64,000 bases of DNA from Verrucomicrobiaceae bacterium UBA1938 (lineage in GTDB: Bacteria; Verrucomicrobiota; Verrucomicrobiia; Verrucomicrobiales; Verrucomicrobiaceae), in assembly GCA_002336895.1 (NCBI GenBank), contig DDFC01000008.1:1-64000 (forward strand), given 5' to 3'. The position numbers were made by a program, and so were the translations under genes. Each line of letters opens with the position of its first letter. Positions within the stretch are counted from its first letter, which is position 1. Positions 49,400 to 57,233 of this stretch are shown here, piece by piece. The notes beneath the pieces are model-generated. The model saw only the letters and a list, made by a program, of their open reading frames with translations. It did no database searches and was not told the origin of the DNA.

Positions 49400-49527
49400 G
49401 CAGGGCAGGGGACCGCAGTGCAGATGTCTTGCTTCTCCATGCAGCGGTCTGCCCCGGAGGCTTGGTGCCGTGAATGCCGGTTGGGCTTGTTTCTAGACTG
49501 GATAGGCTTGCAGCCGGTGTCTTCTTC

Positions 49528-49555
49528 TTGACGTTTTTTGAGCGGTCAGTACAAA
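49528..49555 (+). promoter_or_regulatory. Candidate sigma-70 promoter of the BamE-like lipoprotein gene
   Basis: TTGACG (49528-49533), a 16-bp spacer and TACAAA (49550-49555) lie just before the ATG at 49566. If used, transcription would begin only a few bases before the start codon, giving a nearly leaderless mRNA. This fits the absence of a Shine-Dalgarno sequence. Confidence 0.45.
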
Positions 49556-49565
49556 CTGGGAGCCT

Positions 49566-49952
49566 ATGCTTTTGAAATTCATTCCTTTATTTTCTCTCGC
49601 CGCCCTCACGCTTTGCCTCAGCCAGTGCGCCGTGCCTGCGGGCAAGGATGGCAGCGCCTCCGCACCCTCGGGAGCCTCCTCCGGAGACGGCACGATCAAG
49701 CCCGGCATGACGAAGGCCCAGGTCATCGAGCTTTGGGGAGAGCCGGACGAGAAAAAGACCAGCGCCAGCGGCGAGCTCTGGCGCTGGGCCCAGCAGGGCT
49801 GGAAGCGCCATGTGCCCGTGTATGGCACCTGGGCCAAGGTCGAGGAGCACGTCGTGCGCTTCGGACCCGACGGCAAGGTCGTGGGCGCAGGCACGGAAGA
49901 CTACGGCAATGCCTTCCAGGAAGGCTGGCGCCGCTCCTACGGTCCCCGCTGA
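49566..49952 (+). CDS. Small BamE/SmpA-like lipoprotein (128 aa)
   Basis: The N-terminus MLLKFIPLFSLAALTLCLSQC has a hydrophobic core and a Cys21 that could be lipidated, although Gln before the Cys makes the lipobox imperfect. After a Ser/Gly linker comes GTIKPGMTKAQVIELWGEPDEK, the G-M-T-x-x-x-V-x-x-x-xG-x-P pattern of SmpA/OmlA (BamE-type) domains, then WRWAQQG and VHFGPDGKVV-like strands. BamE itself is part of the outer-membrane assembly machine, but this fold is widespread among small envelope lipoproteins. Orientation is convergent with the MFS gene. Confidence 0.75.
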   Translation: MLLKFIPLFSLAALTLCLSQCAVPAGKDGSASAPSGASSGDGTIKPGMTKAQVIELWGEPDEKKTSASGELWRWAQQGWKRHVPVYGTWAKVEEHVVRFGPDGKVVGAGTEDYGNAFQEGWRRSYGPR

Positions 49953-49976
49953 GCAGGAAGCGCCCGTTGTGGGTAG

Positions 49977-49998
49977 GGAGGGCTGTCCCCAGCCCTCC
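49977..49998. terminator. Candidate bidirectional terminator hairpin
   Basis: Arms GGAGGGCTG and CAGCCCTCC (9 bp, loop TCCC) sit between two convergent genes, 25 bp after the lipoprotein stop and 54 bp after the MFS stop. It lacks a T tract. Confidence 0.5.
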
Positions 49999-50051
49999 GC
50001 GTGGGGGATTGGAGGGGGCGAAGGGGGCACGTGAAAGCGCAGCCCCCCCCA

Positions 50052-51575
50052 TCAATGATCCGCGATCGCCACGGGCTTGTAGCCGCCTCGCGCCTTGAAC
50101 CAGAGGAACATGCCGAGGTAGCAGACAAGCATGAAGCTGGGGAGGATGGCGATGGTGGTGAAGACGCTGCGTTTGCTGGCGGCCTGCACGGTTTCCAGCT
50201 CCTGGCGCTGGGGGTCGCTCAGGGCTTTGATCTTCTCCTGATTGAGCGTGGGGGCGCTGCCAAAGATGCCTGCCTTGGGCTCTCCTTTGATCTGTGCGTA
50301 GAGCGCGGTGTGGGCCGGGGCGGAGAGGCGGTGGTCCATGTCGTGGTCCTGCTTGTGGCCGATGTAGGGGCCGCCCAGCACGCCCAGGAAGAGCACGCCC
50401 ACGGCGGAGACGCCATTCAGGGTCAGCGCGCCGCCTTTGGGAAACTGCTCGGCAGTGAGGCCCAGGGTGGTGCTCCACAGGAAGGTCTTGCCCAGCGCAT
50501 AGACGGTGGCTGCGGCCAGGATGACCCAGCCGACGGCATTGGAGAGAAACACCAGCCCGGTGATGGCAATGGCGGCGCTGATGACGAGCAGCCCGATGGG
50601 CGAGAACCGATGCACGATGGGGCCTGCGTAGAAGCGCATCACGGTCATGAGCACGGACACATACACAAACACCCAGGTGCCAAAGTTCGGGATGTCAGGC
50701 CCGCTGAGCTTCAGCAGCTCGGGCATCCAGCCGTCGGTGCCCAGCTCGGTGGTGGCCAGCGGCCCGATGGTGATGAGCACGATGATGAAGAGCCAGTTTC
50801 CCAGAGCCTGGGTGTACACGCCAGCGGCCACGCCCAGCGCCACGCCTGCGGCCACGGAGGCCAGCAGGGAGGCCTCATACCCCAGCAGCTGCACCACGGC
50901 GCAGTAGGTGAAGGTGCCGATGATGAAGAAGCCCACCGCGCCCACTTCCTTGAGCATGTCCCGGTAGCTCACGCCGGCGGCCACGCGCTCATTCACCGGG
51001 AAGCTGCGCGGCAGGATGAGCAGGGTGTAGAGCACCACGGGGATGAAGCAGAGGGCAAAGCGGAACTGCCACACGGCGGAGAAGAAGAGCTTGGTATCTG
51101 GCAGCAGCGCGCAGAAGAGCGCACCCAGCGCCATGCCTGCGGGCCATCCGGCGTGCAGGATGTTGAGCCATTTGGATTTGTTGTGGCTGAAGGCGGTGGC
51201 CACCACCGGATTGATGAAGGACTCCACCGTGCCATTGGCCACGGCCACGAGCAGGGAGCTGAGGTAAAAGCTGTAGAAGCCCGAGGCTTTGAGCGTGAGC
51301 ACCAGAGACACCACATGGCAGGCGGCGGCAAACAGCGCCACCAGCTTGTAGCCCACGCGGTCGATGATCAGGCTGAAGAAGATGATGCTCAGCGCAAAGG
51401 GCCACATGCCCGCGCCATTGATCAGGGACTTCTCGGACTCGGAGAGATTAAAGCTGCTCTGCAGCTCGCCGATGGTGGCGGCGCGCACGCCAAAGACAAA
51501 CGAGGTGGCGACCAGGGCGATGAAGCAGGCCCAGAAGAGTTTCATGTCGGCCTTGCCGGTGGTGGTGTCAGTCAT
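50052..51575 (-). CDS. Major facilitator superfamily transporter (507 aa)
   Basis: This is an inner-membrane secondary transporter with about 12 hydrophobic helices, starting at KLFWACFIALVATSFVFGVR. The loop between helices 2 and 3 carries SLIIDRVGYKLVA, a diverged MFS motif A (G-x-x-x-D-R-x-G-Y/R). A long hydrophilic segment (about residues 415-465, GHKQDHDMDHR...) precedes the last helix, which is atypical. The substrate cannot be read from the sequence; the family members resembling it transport sugars or carboxylates. It is divergent from the PBP2 gene. Confidence 0.88.
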   Translation of the reverse strand: MTDTTTGKADMKLFWACFIALVATSFVFGVRAATIGELQSSFNLSESEKSLINGAGMWPFALSIIFFSLIIDRVGYKLVALFAAACHVVSLVLTLKASGFYSFYLSSLLVAVANGTVESFINPVVATAFSHNKSKWLNILHAGWPAGMALGALFCALLPDTKLFFSAVWQFRFALCFIPVVLYTLLILPRSFPVNERVAAGVSYRDMLKEVGAVGFFIIGTFTYCAVVQLLGYEASLLASVAAGVALGVAAGVYTQALGNWLFIIVLITIGPLATTELGTDGWMPELLKLSGPDIPNFGTWVFVYVSVLMTVMRFYAGPIVHRFSPIGLLVISAAIAITGLVFLSNAVGWVILAAATVYALGKTFLWSTTLGLTAEQFPKGGALTLNGVSAVGVLFLGVLGGPYIGHKQDHDMDHRLSAPAHTALYAQIKGEPKAGIFGSAPTLNQEKIKALSDPQRQELETVQAASKRSVFTTIAILPSFMLVCYLGMFLWFKARGGYKPVAIADH

Positions 51576-51876
51576 GGTGTGGTGGGGGTGTCTTGAAATC
51601 GTCCTCGTCCTCCTGCTCGAACTCGTCCTCGATCAAAGCGCATGCTTCAGCAGAGGTGGAAAGCGAGGTGAAAAGGGCTGGGTCAGGTGAAAGCGCGCAG
51701 ATTCCAGCAAAAGCGGCACGAATGCGCAATTTCTTTCTCGGGCTGTCGCGCAAGAACTGACGGCTGCATCTTGAGCCCACCCCCGACCTCCGGCTTGACG
51801 CCACGGGCGCGGGGTCGCATGTTCAGGGCACGCCTTTTGGCCCCATGCGCCTGCGGCGGTCTGCCATCCTCCCCCC
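51576..51876. other. Divergent MFS/PBP2 intergenic region
   Basis: There is no gene in this 301-bp gap. TTGACG at 51795-51800 with a 17-bp spacer to CATGTT (51818-51823) is a weak promoter candidate for the PBP2 gene. A run of TCGTCCTC repeats near 51600-51640 is visible. Confidence 0.35.
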
Positions 51877-53949
51877 ATGCTTTTTTCGTATGATCTGACC
51901 CCGTCGCGCGCGCTCAGCCGGTCTCTGGCGGCGGCTGTTTGTCTGCTGGCACCGCAGGTGCTGGCCCAGGCCCCGATGGCGCTCAAGGCGCAGCCGGTCA
52001 TCTCCGAGGAGGACGAGGCCAAGAAGGTCAAGCCCGCCGCAGCGGAAAAGCAGGACCTGAAAGCATCCTGGTCCACTCAGACACAGGCGCGCGCCCTCAC
52101 GCTCAGCGTGCCCGCCCCGCGTGGCCAGATCGTGGACCGCCACGGCATCCCCCTGGCGCAGAACCGTGCGGCCAATTACCTGGCACTCGTCATGCCGTAC
52201 ATGGAGAAGGCCACCGACGCTGAGGTCACCGCCTTTGCCCGCAGCACCATCGGCAAGGTGAACCAGGTGCTGGGAAAGAACTGGTCCCTGCTGGATGACA
52301 AGGTGCTGATGCACTACAACCACCGGCGCTGGCTGCCGCTCGTCTTTTCCGTGGAGGAGGGGCTGAATGTGGAGATCACCCCGGACATGGAGGAAAAGCT
52401 GAAGCCTCTGCTGGGCAGCACGGTGGTGCTGCAGCCCGCCTACCTGCGCCACTACCCGCAGGGTGCCACGGCCTGCCACATTATCGGCTACACCGGCAAG
52501 ACCCGCCCGCTGCCCACCGGCCCCATCGTGGATGGCGACCCCATGTTTGAGGAAATGGAAGGCCGCGAGGGCATCGAGAGCGCCTTTGACAGCGACCTCA
52601 AAGGCCAGTCCGGCATTGTGAACGTGCTCTTCAGCCCGGATGGCAAGCGCCTCTCTGAAGACGTGCGCCGCGTGCCCAGCCCCGGGCACAATGTGGTGCT
52701 CTCCATCGACTACAACTTCCAAAAATACGCCGAGAATGCGCTCAAAAAGCACACCACCGGCGGCGCCATGGTCATCATGGACGTGGCCAATGGCGACATC
52801 CTGGCCATGGCATCCAATCCCGGCTTTGACCTCAATGAGTTCGTGCCCGGCATCCGCCAGAAGCGCTACGACGAGCTGACCAAGGACCCGCACCTGCCGC
52901 TCTACCCGCGCTCCTTCCGTGGCGAGTACCCGCCCGCCTCCACCTTCAAGATCGTGACCGCCCTCGGCGCGCTGGACAGCGGCAAGGTGGACCCCAAGAC
53001 GCAGTATGACTGCCCCAACGCCATGGAGATCGGCGACCGCGTGTTCAAAAACTGGAACAAGGAAGGGGAGGGCAGCATGAACGTGGTCAGCGCCATCAAG
53101 CGCTCGTGCAACACCTGGTTCTACCGCGCCGCGCTGGAGGCCGGAGCCGACTACATTACGAACATGGCCCTGCGCCTGGGCTTTGGAGAGCGCACCGGCA
53201 TCCCGCTCAAGGCTGAGGGGGAGGGCTTTGTGCCCACCAACAGCTACCTCCTCCAGCACCGGGGCCACAAGATGCTGCCGGGAGACCTGGCCAATATCGC
53301 CATCGGCCAGGGCATGGTGCTGGCCACGCCGCTGCAGGTCTGCCAGTGCATGGCCGGCCTGGGGGATGGAAACCGCATCCCGCAGCCACGCCTGGTGCTG
53401 CAGGTGCAGGACATGGCGGACCGCGTGGTGCAGGCCTACGAGCCCAAGGACCGCAGGCGCATTGACCTCAATCCCGACCAGCGCCAGACGGTGATCAGCG
53501 GCATGGTGGCCGTGGTGAATGGCGGCGGCGGCACCGGCCACGCCGCAGCCATCAAGCAGGCGGAGATCGCAGGCAAGACGGGCACCGCACAGTGGCGCAT
53601 CAACAAGGATCAAAACCTCGCGTGGTTCACCGGCTTCCTCCCTGCGGGCAAGCCCATGTTTGCCTTTGCCGTCGTCTATGAGGGCGAGCCGGGAGAAGAC
53701 ATCAGCGGTGGTAAAAAAGCCGCGCCGATCGTGAGCGAAGTCTTCACCAACATCTTTGAAAAAGCCCCTGCGGACGATCCCATGCTGCAGGCGGTGAAGG
53801 ACGTGCCCAAGGCCCAGATGGTGGACGAAGCCACCGGCCCCTCCAAGGACGACCAGGAGGTGCGCACCGCGCGCGCCGCCACACCCGCCCCCACACCGCC
53901 GCCCTCCAAGGGCATCGGCGGCTTCTTCAAGCGGCTCTTTGGCCGCTGA
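51877..53949 (+). CDS. mrdA: Penicillin-binding protein 2, cell-elongation transpeptidase (690 aa)
   Basis: This is a class B PBP that cross-links peptidoglycan during elongation, working with RodA. The dimerisation domain has RGQIVDRHGIPLAQNRA and the GIESAFDSDLKGQSG loop. The transpeptidase domain has the active-site Ser355 in STFK (355-358), SCN at 410-412, and KTG at 567-569. The N-terminus SRSLAAAVCLLAPQVLAQ looks like a short membrane anchor or signal peptide. Length fits PBP2. rodA and mreBCD are not in the window. It starts at ATG 51877; the C-terminal Pro-rich tail ends with a hydrophobic/Arg cluster (GFFKRLFGR). Confidence 0.93.
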   Translation: MLFSYDLTPSRALSRSLAAAVCLLAPQVLAQAPMALKAQPVISEEDEAKKVKPAAAEKQDLKASWSTQTQARALTLSVPAPRGQIVDRHGIPLAQNRAANYLALVMPYMEKATDAEVTAFARSTIGKVNQVLGKNWSLLDDKVLMHYNHRRWLPLVFSVEEGLNVEITPDMEEKLKPLLGSTVVLQPAYLRHYPQGATACHIIGYTGKTRPLPTGPIVDGDPMFEEMEGREGIESAFDSDLKGQSGIVNVLFSPDGKRLSEDVRRVPSPGHNVVLSIDYNFQKYAENALKKHTTGGAMVIMDVANGDILAMASNPGFDLNEFVPGIRQKRYDELTKDPHLPLYPRSFRGEYPPASTFKIVTALGALDSGKVDPKTQYDCPNAMEIGDRVFKNWNKEGEGSMNVVSAIKRSCNTWFYRAALEAGADYITNMALRLGFGERTGIPLKAEGEGFVPTNSYLLQHRGHKMLPGDLANIAIGQGMVLATPLQVCQCMAGLGDGNRIPQPRLVLQVQDMADRVVQAYEPKDRRRIDLNPDQRQTVISGMVAVVNGGGGTGHAAAIKQAEIAGKTGTAQWRINKDQNLAWFTGFLPAGKPMFAFAVVYEGEPGEDISGGKKAAPIVSEVFTNIFEKAPADDPMLQAVKDVPKAQMVDEATGPSKDDQEVRTARAATPAPTPPPSKGIGGFFKRLFGR

Positions 53950-54000
53950 TCCCACCGGCCCACGCTGCCTGCATCTTCTTTCTCTTTCTTCCTCCTTCGC

Positions 54001-54426
54001 ATGAACATTCAGCTCGCCGCCGTCTGTGACTTTGCCGACGACTATCAGGGCAAGCTTTGCGTCGTGGGTGCGTTTGACACGCTCTGCTCCCCCTCTTTTC
54101 CCGTGGTGCATCCGCAGTGCTCCATCGCCCTGCGCCTCGTCTTCACGGCCGAAGATGTGGGCAAGCACGAATTCGTCATCCGCTGTGTGGACCCGGATGG
54201 CAAGGAATGCCTGCCGCCTGTGCCGGTGCACATGGAGGTGGCCTTTCCCTCCGCCTTCATCCCCTTCGTCTCGCGGAACATCGTGTACTCCCTGCAGCGG
54301 CTCAAGTTTGAGCGCCAGGGCCTCTACCGCTGGCTGGTGCAGCACGGGGATGACACCCTGGCCAGCATCCCGCTCCGCGTCACGCTCTATGATGAGCGCC
54401 GCTCCGCCACCGGCCCCGCAGGCTAG
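54001..54426 (+). CDS. DUF6941-like protein of unknown function (141 aa)
   Basis: The protein opens MNIQLAAVCDFADDYQGKLCVVGAFDTL, the conserved start of a small beta-rich family found in many phyla (DUF6941). Later motifs are CSIALRLVFTAEDVGKHEF and DTLASIPLRVTLYDER. The function is unknown; no catalytic residues stand out. It follows PBP2 by 51 bp, in the same direction. Confidence 0.75.
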   Translation: MNIQLAAVCDFADDYQGKLCVVGAFDTLCSPSFPVVHPQCSIALRLVFTAEDVGKHEFVIRCVDPDGKECLPPVPVHMEVAFPSAFIPFVSRNIVYSLQRLKFERQGLYRWLVQHGDDTLASIPLRVTLYDERRSATGPAG

Positions 54427-54518
54427 GGCAGGGGAGTCTGCCGCTCTGTCACCAGCCCGGCGGCGGTTTCAGGGCGTAATCTCACCGTGTCTCATCTCCC
54501 CATTCCCACCTCACCCAC

Positions 54519-54998
54519 ATGATCACGCCCACCTCGCAGACCCACACCGCCACAGGCACTCCCGCAGGCTCGCCTGTGCGTCAGCTCTCCGTGTTTCTGC
54601 ACAACCGCGTCGGCGCGCTCATGGCTCTGGTGAAGCTGCTCACGGAGCACCGCATCGAGGTGCTGGGCCTCTCCCTGCAGGACAGCACGGAGCTGGCGCT
54701 GGTGCGCCTCATCCCCAGCGACCCCGAGACCACCGAGCTGCTCTTCATTGAGAAAGGCATCCCGCATGTGGTCTTTCCCGTCACCGTGGTGGAGCTCAAG
54801 CAGACAGACCACTCTCTCGTGCACGCCCTCTCCGCCCTGCTCAGCGCGGAGATCAACATCGACTTCTCCTACCCCCTCTTTGTGCGTCCTGCGGGCAATC
54901 CCTTGTTTGTCCTCCATCTCGACTCCCCCGAGGTGGGGGGCGAGGTGCTCTCCAGCGCCGGGTTCAAGGTGCTGACGCAGGAGGATTTGAGCCGCTGA
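54519..54998 (+). CDS. ACT-domain protein (159 aa)
   Basis: Residues 23-150 look like tandem ACT domains: VRQLSVFLHNRVGALMALVKLL, then SAEINIDFSYPLFVRPAGNPLFVLHLDS. ACT domains bind small ligands such as amino acids, typically in regulatory proteins. No catalytic domain is attached, so this is likely a stand-alone regulator. The last 16 codons (GFKVLTQEDLSR* part) form the left copy of a perfect 56-bp direct repeat whose right copy lies at 57178-57233. The gene is intact despite the downstream insertion. Confidence 0.85.
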   Translation: MITPTSQTHTATGTPAGSPVRQLSVFLHNRVGALMALVKLLTEHRIEVLGLSLQDSTELALVRLIPSDPETTELLFIEKGIPHVVFPVTVVELKQTDHSLVHALSALLSAEINIDFSYPLFVRPAGNPLFVLHLDSPEVGGEVLSSAGFKVLTQEDLSR

Positions 54999-55000
54999 GC
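54945..55000. repeat. Left copy of a perfect 56-bp direct repeat (insertion boundary)
   Basis: This 56-base segment contains the 3' end of the ACT gene. It is identical to 57178-57233 and differs immediately outside both copies. It bounds the ATPase-HNH cassette on the left. Confidence 0.95.
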
Positions 55001-55110
55001 CAAGGCAGCGAGGACTGGCAATTGCGAGAAAGCATGACGAAAGCGTTCTAGGCTTCAGACGTACTCTCCGCTGGAGTCTTTACGGGTTCCCGGTCACTAT
55101 CAAGAAAGCT

Positions 55111-56418
55111 ATGTATATCCATCAAATTTCACTGACCAATATCCGAGGTTTCAAAAAACTCGATTTTGATCTCCAGCGTCCTGGTGGAGAACACGCTGGA
55201 TGGACTGTGTTCACTGGGGACAATGGCTCGGGCAAAAGTACTCTTTTAAAAGCCATCGCCATGGGCTTGGTGGGGCCGGATACTCGGCGCTCTTTGCAGC
55301 AGAGCCTTCATCGTTGGATTCATGCGAAAAGCAAAGATAAGCAAGGTGCCATCGAGCTCAAAATCAAGTGTGCTCCTGATGATAAAGACTTGGATGGCAA
55401 GGAGAATAGACCGGCCAGCATCTTTCCGGCTGCTCTGCAACTCGTGAATGGAGGGAAGCAGACGGAAATGACATCGCCTCATTCTGCAGCAGGTCAGAAA
55501 AGAAAAAGTGCGCCGGAGAGAACCATTTGGTCGAATAACACTTCGGGCTGGTTTTCCTGCGGCTACGGCCCTTTTCGTCGCGTTTTTGGAGCTTCTGCAG
55601 AAGCGACAGAGGTCATGGCCGAGCGTCCTACTGCGCGCTATGCCACCATGTTCCTTGAAGCTGCATCTCTGGCTCCGGCGGACCGCTGGCTCAAGGATCT
55701 GGATCACAAGGCGGCCAGAGACAGCAGGGCTCGTGAGGAATTGGATCTTATCCTGGAACTTCTACGGGACGAACTCATGCCCAATGGCATGACTATCAAA
55801 CGCGTTGATGACGCCGGCCTTTGGCTGGTAGATAGCAATGGTGTTGAGCTTTCCTGGGGAGAGATGAGTGATGGCTACCGTTCGGCTCTGGCGCTGCTCA
55901 CCGACATTCTGAGGCACCTCAGTTATGCCAACGAGGACAAAGGACTCAGCAGTGTTTTGGCGCATGATGACAAAGGGCGTCTGCGTGTTACGTGCAGCGG
56001 CGTAATCCTCATTGATGAGATTGACGCCCATCTCCACCCTGAATGGCAGCAGCTTATTGGATTCTGGTTGAAGAAGCATTTTCCCAACATCCAGTTCCTC
56101 GTCACCACCCACAGCCCTATCATCTGCCAGGCGGCGGACCCCAACGGGCTCTTTGTGCTGCCTGAACCTGGAAGCGAGAAGGAACCGCGAGCCATGACGG
56201 AGGAAGAGTACAACAAGATCATCGCCTCCCGGCCGGACACCATCCTCCTCACGCCCGCTTTTGGCCTGCAAAACACTCGCTCACCCGTGGCTGTGAACGC
56301 TAGGGCTGAATATGCATCTTTGGTCTCCAAACGCCGTGCAGTCGGCAAGCTCAGCGCTGCCGAACAAAGGCGGTTTGGCCAGCTTGAGCTGTTCGCCCTC
56401 AATGACGAAGCTCTCTGA
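55111..56418 (+). CDS. AAA/ABC-type ATPase, PtuA-like (Septu defence) (435 aa)
   Basis: This is an SMC/OLD-like ATPase. Walker A GDNGSGKST lies at 36-44, an ABC signature-like WGEMSDGYRS near 248-257, Walker B ILIDEID with Asp302/Glu303, and an H-loop TTHSP with His334. There is no TOPRIM nuclease domain. The small C-terminal part carries RSPVAVNARAEYASL and KRRAVGKLSAAEQRRF, typical of Septu PtuA-type proteins associated with HNH partners. In Septu the ATPase senses phage infection and works with the nuclease. The downstream HNH gene starts 3 bp after this stop. Base composition is visibly lower in G+C than neighbours (one counted line at 55321: 27/60 versus 39/60 at 54301). The cassette is framed by 56-bp repeats, suggesting transfer. 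ATG 55111 is used. Confidence 0.85.
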   Translation: MYIHQISLTNIRGFKKLDFDLQRPGGEHAGWTVFTGDNGSGKSTLLKAIAMGLVGPDTRRSLQQSLHRWIHAKSKDKQGAIELKIKCAPDDKDLDGKENRPASIFPAALQLVNGGKQTEMTSPHSAAGQKRKSAPERTIWSNNTSGWFSCGYGPFRRVFGASAEATEVMAERPTARYATMFLEAASLAPADRWLKDLDHKAARDSRAREELDLILELLRDELMPNGMTIKRVDDAGLWLVDSNGVELSWGEMSDGYRSALALLTDILRHLSYANEDKGLSSVLAHDDKGRLRVTCSGVILIDEIDAHLHPEWQQLIGFWLKKHFPNIQFLVTTHSPIICQAADPNGLFVLPEPGSEKEPRAMTEEEYNKIIASRPDTILLTPAFGLQNTRSPVAVNARAEYASLVSKRRAVGKLSAAEQRRFGQLELFALNDEAL

Positions 56419-56421
56419 CCC

Positions 56422-57171
56422 ATGCGCCGCATTAAAAGAATTCGTCTTCCGAGCGCAGCTGCCCGGAAGCTGAAAGCCGAGCAGAAGAAGGTCGGTGCGA
56501 AACTCTCTGCGCACACACTCGATGTGAACAAGGAATGGAACCGCGCACGGCAAAACCTGCCGCTGAAGCAGGCATTTAGCACGCTGCTCACCATGGCCGG
56601 TGGAAGGCAGCGCTGCATGTACTGCGGGGATTCTCAAGGAACCGATATCGAGCACTTCTGGCCCAAGTCTCCCTATCCCAGAAAAATGTTCCGCTGGAGC
56701 AATATGCTGCTGGGCTGCACTGCGTGTGGTAGAGATTACAAAGGATCGAAGTTTCCTCTCGATGCAGCCAGAAAACCTCTTTTGATAGATCCTTCTGGCA
56801 AGGATGATCCCTGGCTGCATCTCGATTTTGATCCGCAGACGGGAAACTTTGTGCCGAGGTATGATGCGCAGGGGAACCCCAGTGCGAAAGGGAAGGAAAC
56901 AGTGGGTGTACTTGGATTGGATAAACGCGAGGCTCTGGCATCAGGGCACCAAATAGCCTACGGCAAAATGCAGGCCGTTTTATTGTCGGCGGCAAACGAA
57001 CAGGCTCCCGAAACAGCTGCTCTCATCAGTAAGTTGAAAACAGAAGATGAGTATGGCCTTCTAGGGTGGTGCTTTCGGGGATCGGGAGTCAATGAGCCTC
57101 CCATGACATTACTTCGACAGGCTCATCCGGCTGTCTGGGATGCATGCGTTGCCGCCTTTAAGATGCACTGA
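56422..57171 (+). CDS. HNH endonuclease, PtuB-like / retron-system HNH family (249 aa)
   Basis: A zinc-supported HNH domain is visible: Cys65-x2-Cys68 (CMYCGD), then DIEHFWPKS with Glu77-His78, Asn94 in WSNMLL and Cys99-x2-Cys102. The arrangement I-E-H-x-x-P-K-S ... W-S-N-x-x-L-x-C-x-x-C matches the retron-associated/PtuB HNH family (TIGR02646 type). It would cut DNA on activation by the ATPase. It is coupled 3 bp after the ATPase. It ends 6 bp before the right-hand 56-bp repeat, so the cassette holds just two genes and no reverse transcriptase or recombinase. Confidence 0.86.
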   Translation: MRRIKRIRLPSAAARKLKAEQKKVGAKLSAHTLDVNKEWNRARQNLPLKQAFSTLLTMAGGRQRCMYCGDSQGTDIEHFWPKSPYPRKMFRWSNMLLGCTACGRDYKGSKFPLDAARKPLLIDPSGKDDPWLHLDFDPQTGNFVPRYDAQGNPSAKGKETVGVLGLDKREALASGHQIAYGKMQAVLLSAANEQAPETAALISKLKTEDEYGLLGWCFRGSGVNEPPMTLLRQAHPAVWDACVAAFKMH

Positions 57172-57177
57172 CTCCCA

Positions 57178-57233
57178 GTGCTCTCCAGCGCCGGGTTCAA
57201 GGTGCTGACGCAGGAGGATTTGAGCCGCTGAGC
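57178..57233. repeat. Right copy of the perfect 56-bp direct repeat (insertion boundary)
   Basis: It is identical to 54945-55000. Its antisense strand encodes the last 12 or so residues and the stop of the exosortase gene, while its sense strand repeats the end of the ACT gene. It lies 6 bp after the HNH stop. Confidence 0.95.

Noticed and set aside
51823..54345. 840-codon minus-strand frame across the PBP2 and DUF6941 genes
   Set aside because: It is antisense to well supported PBP2 motifs and has the typical His/Gly/Val shadow composition.
55001..55110. Retron msr-msd or integrase remnant at the left edge of the Septu-like cassette
   Set aside because: The 110-bp leader has no reverse transcriptase gene next to it and no clear long inverted stem; nothing supports a retron here.
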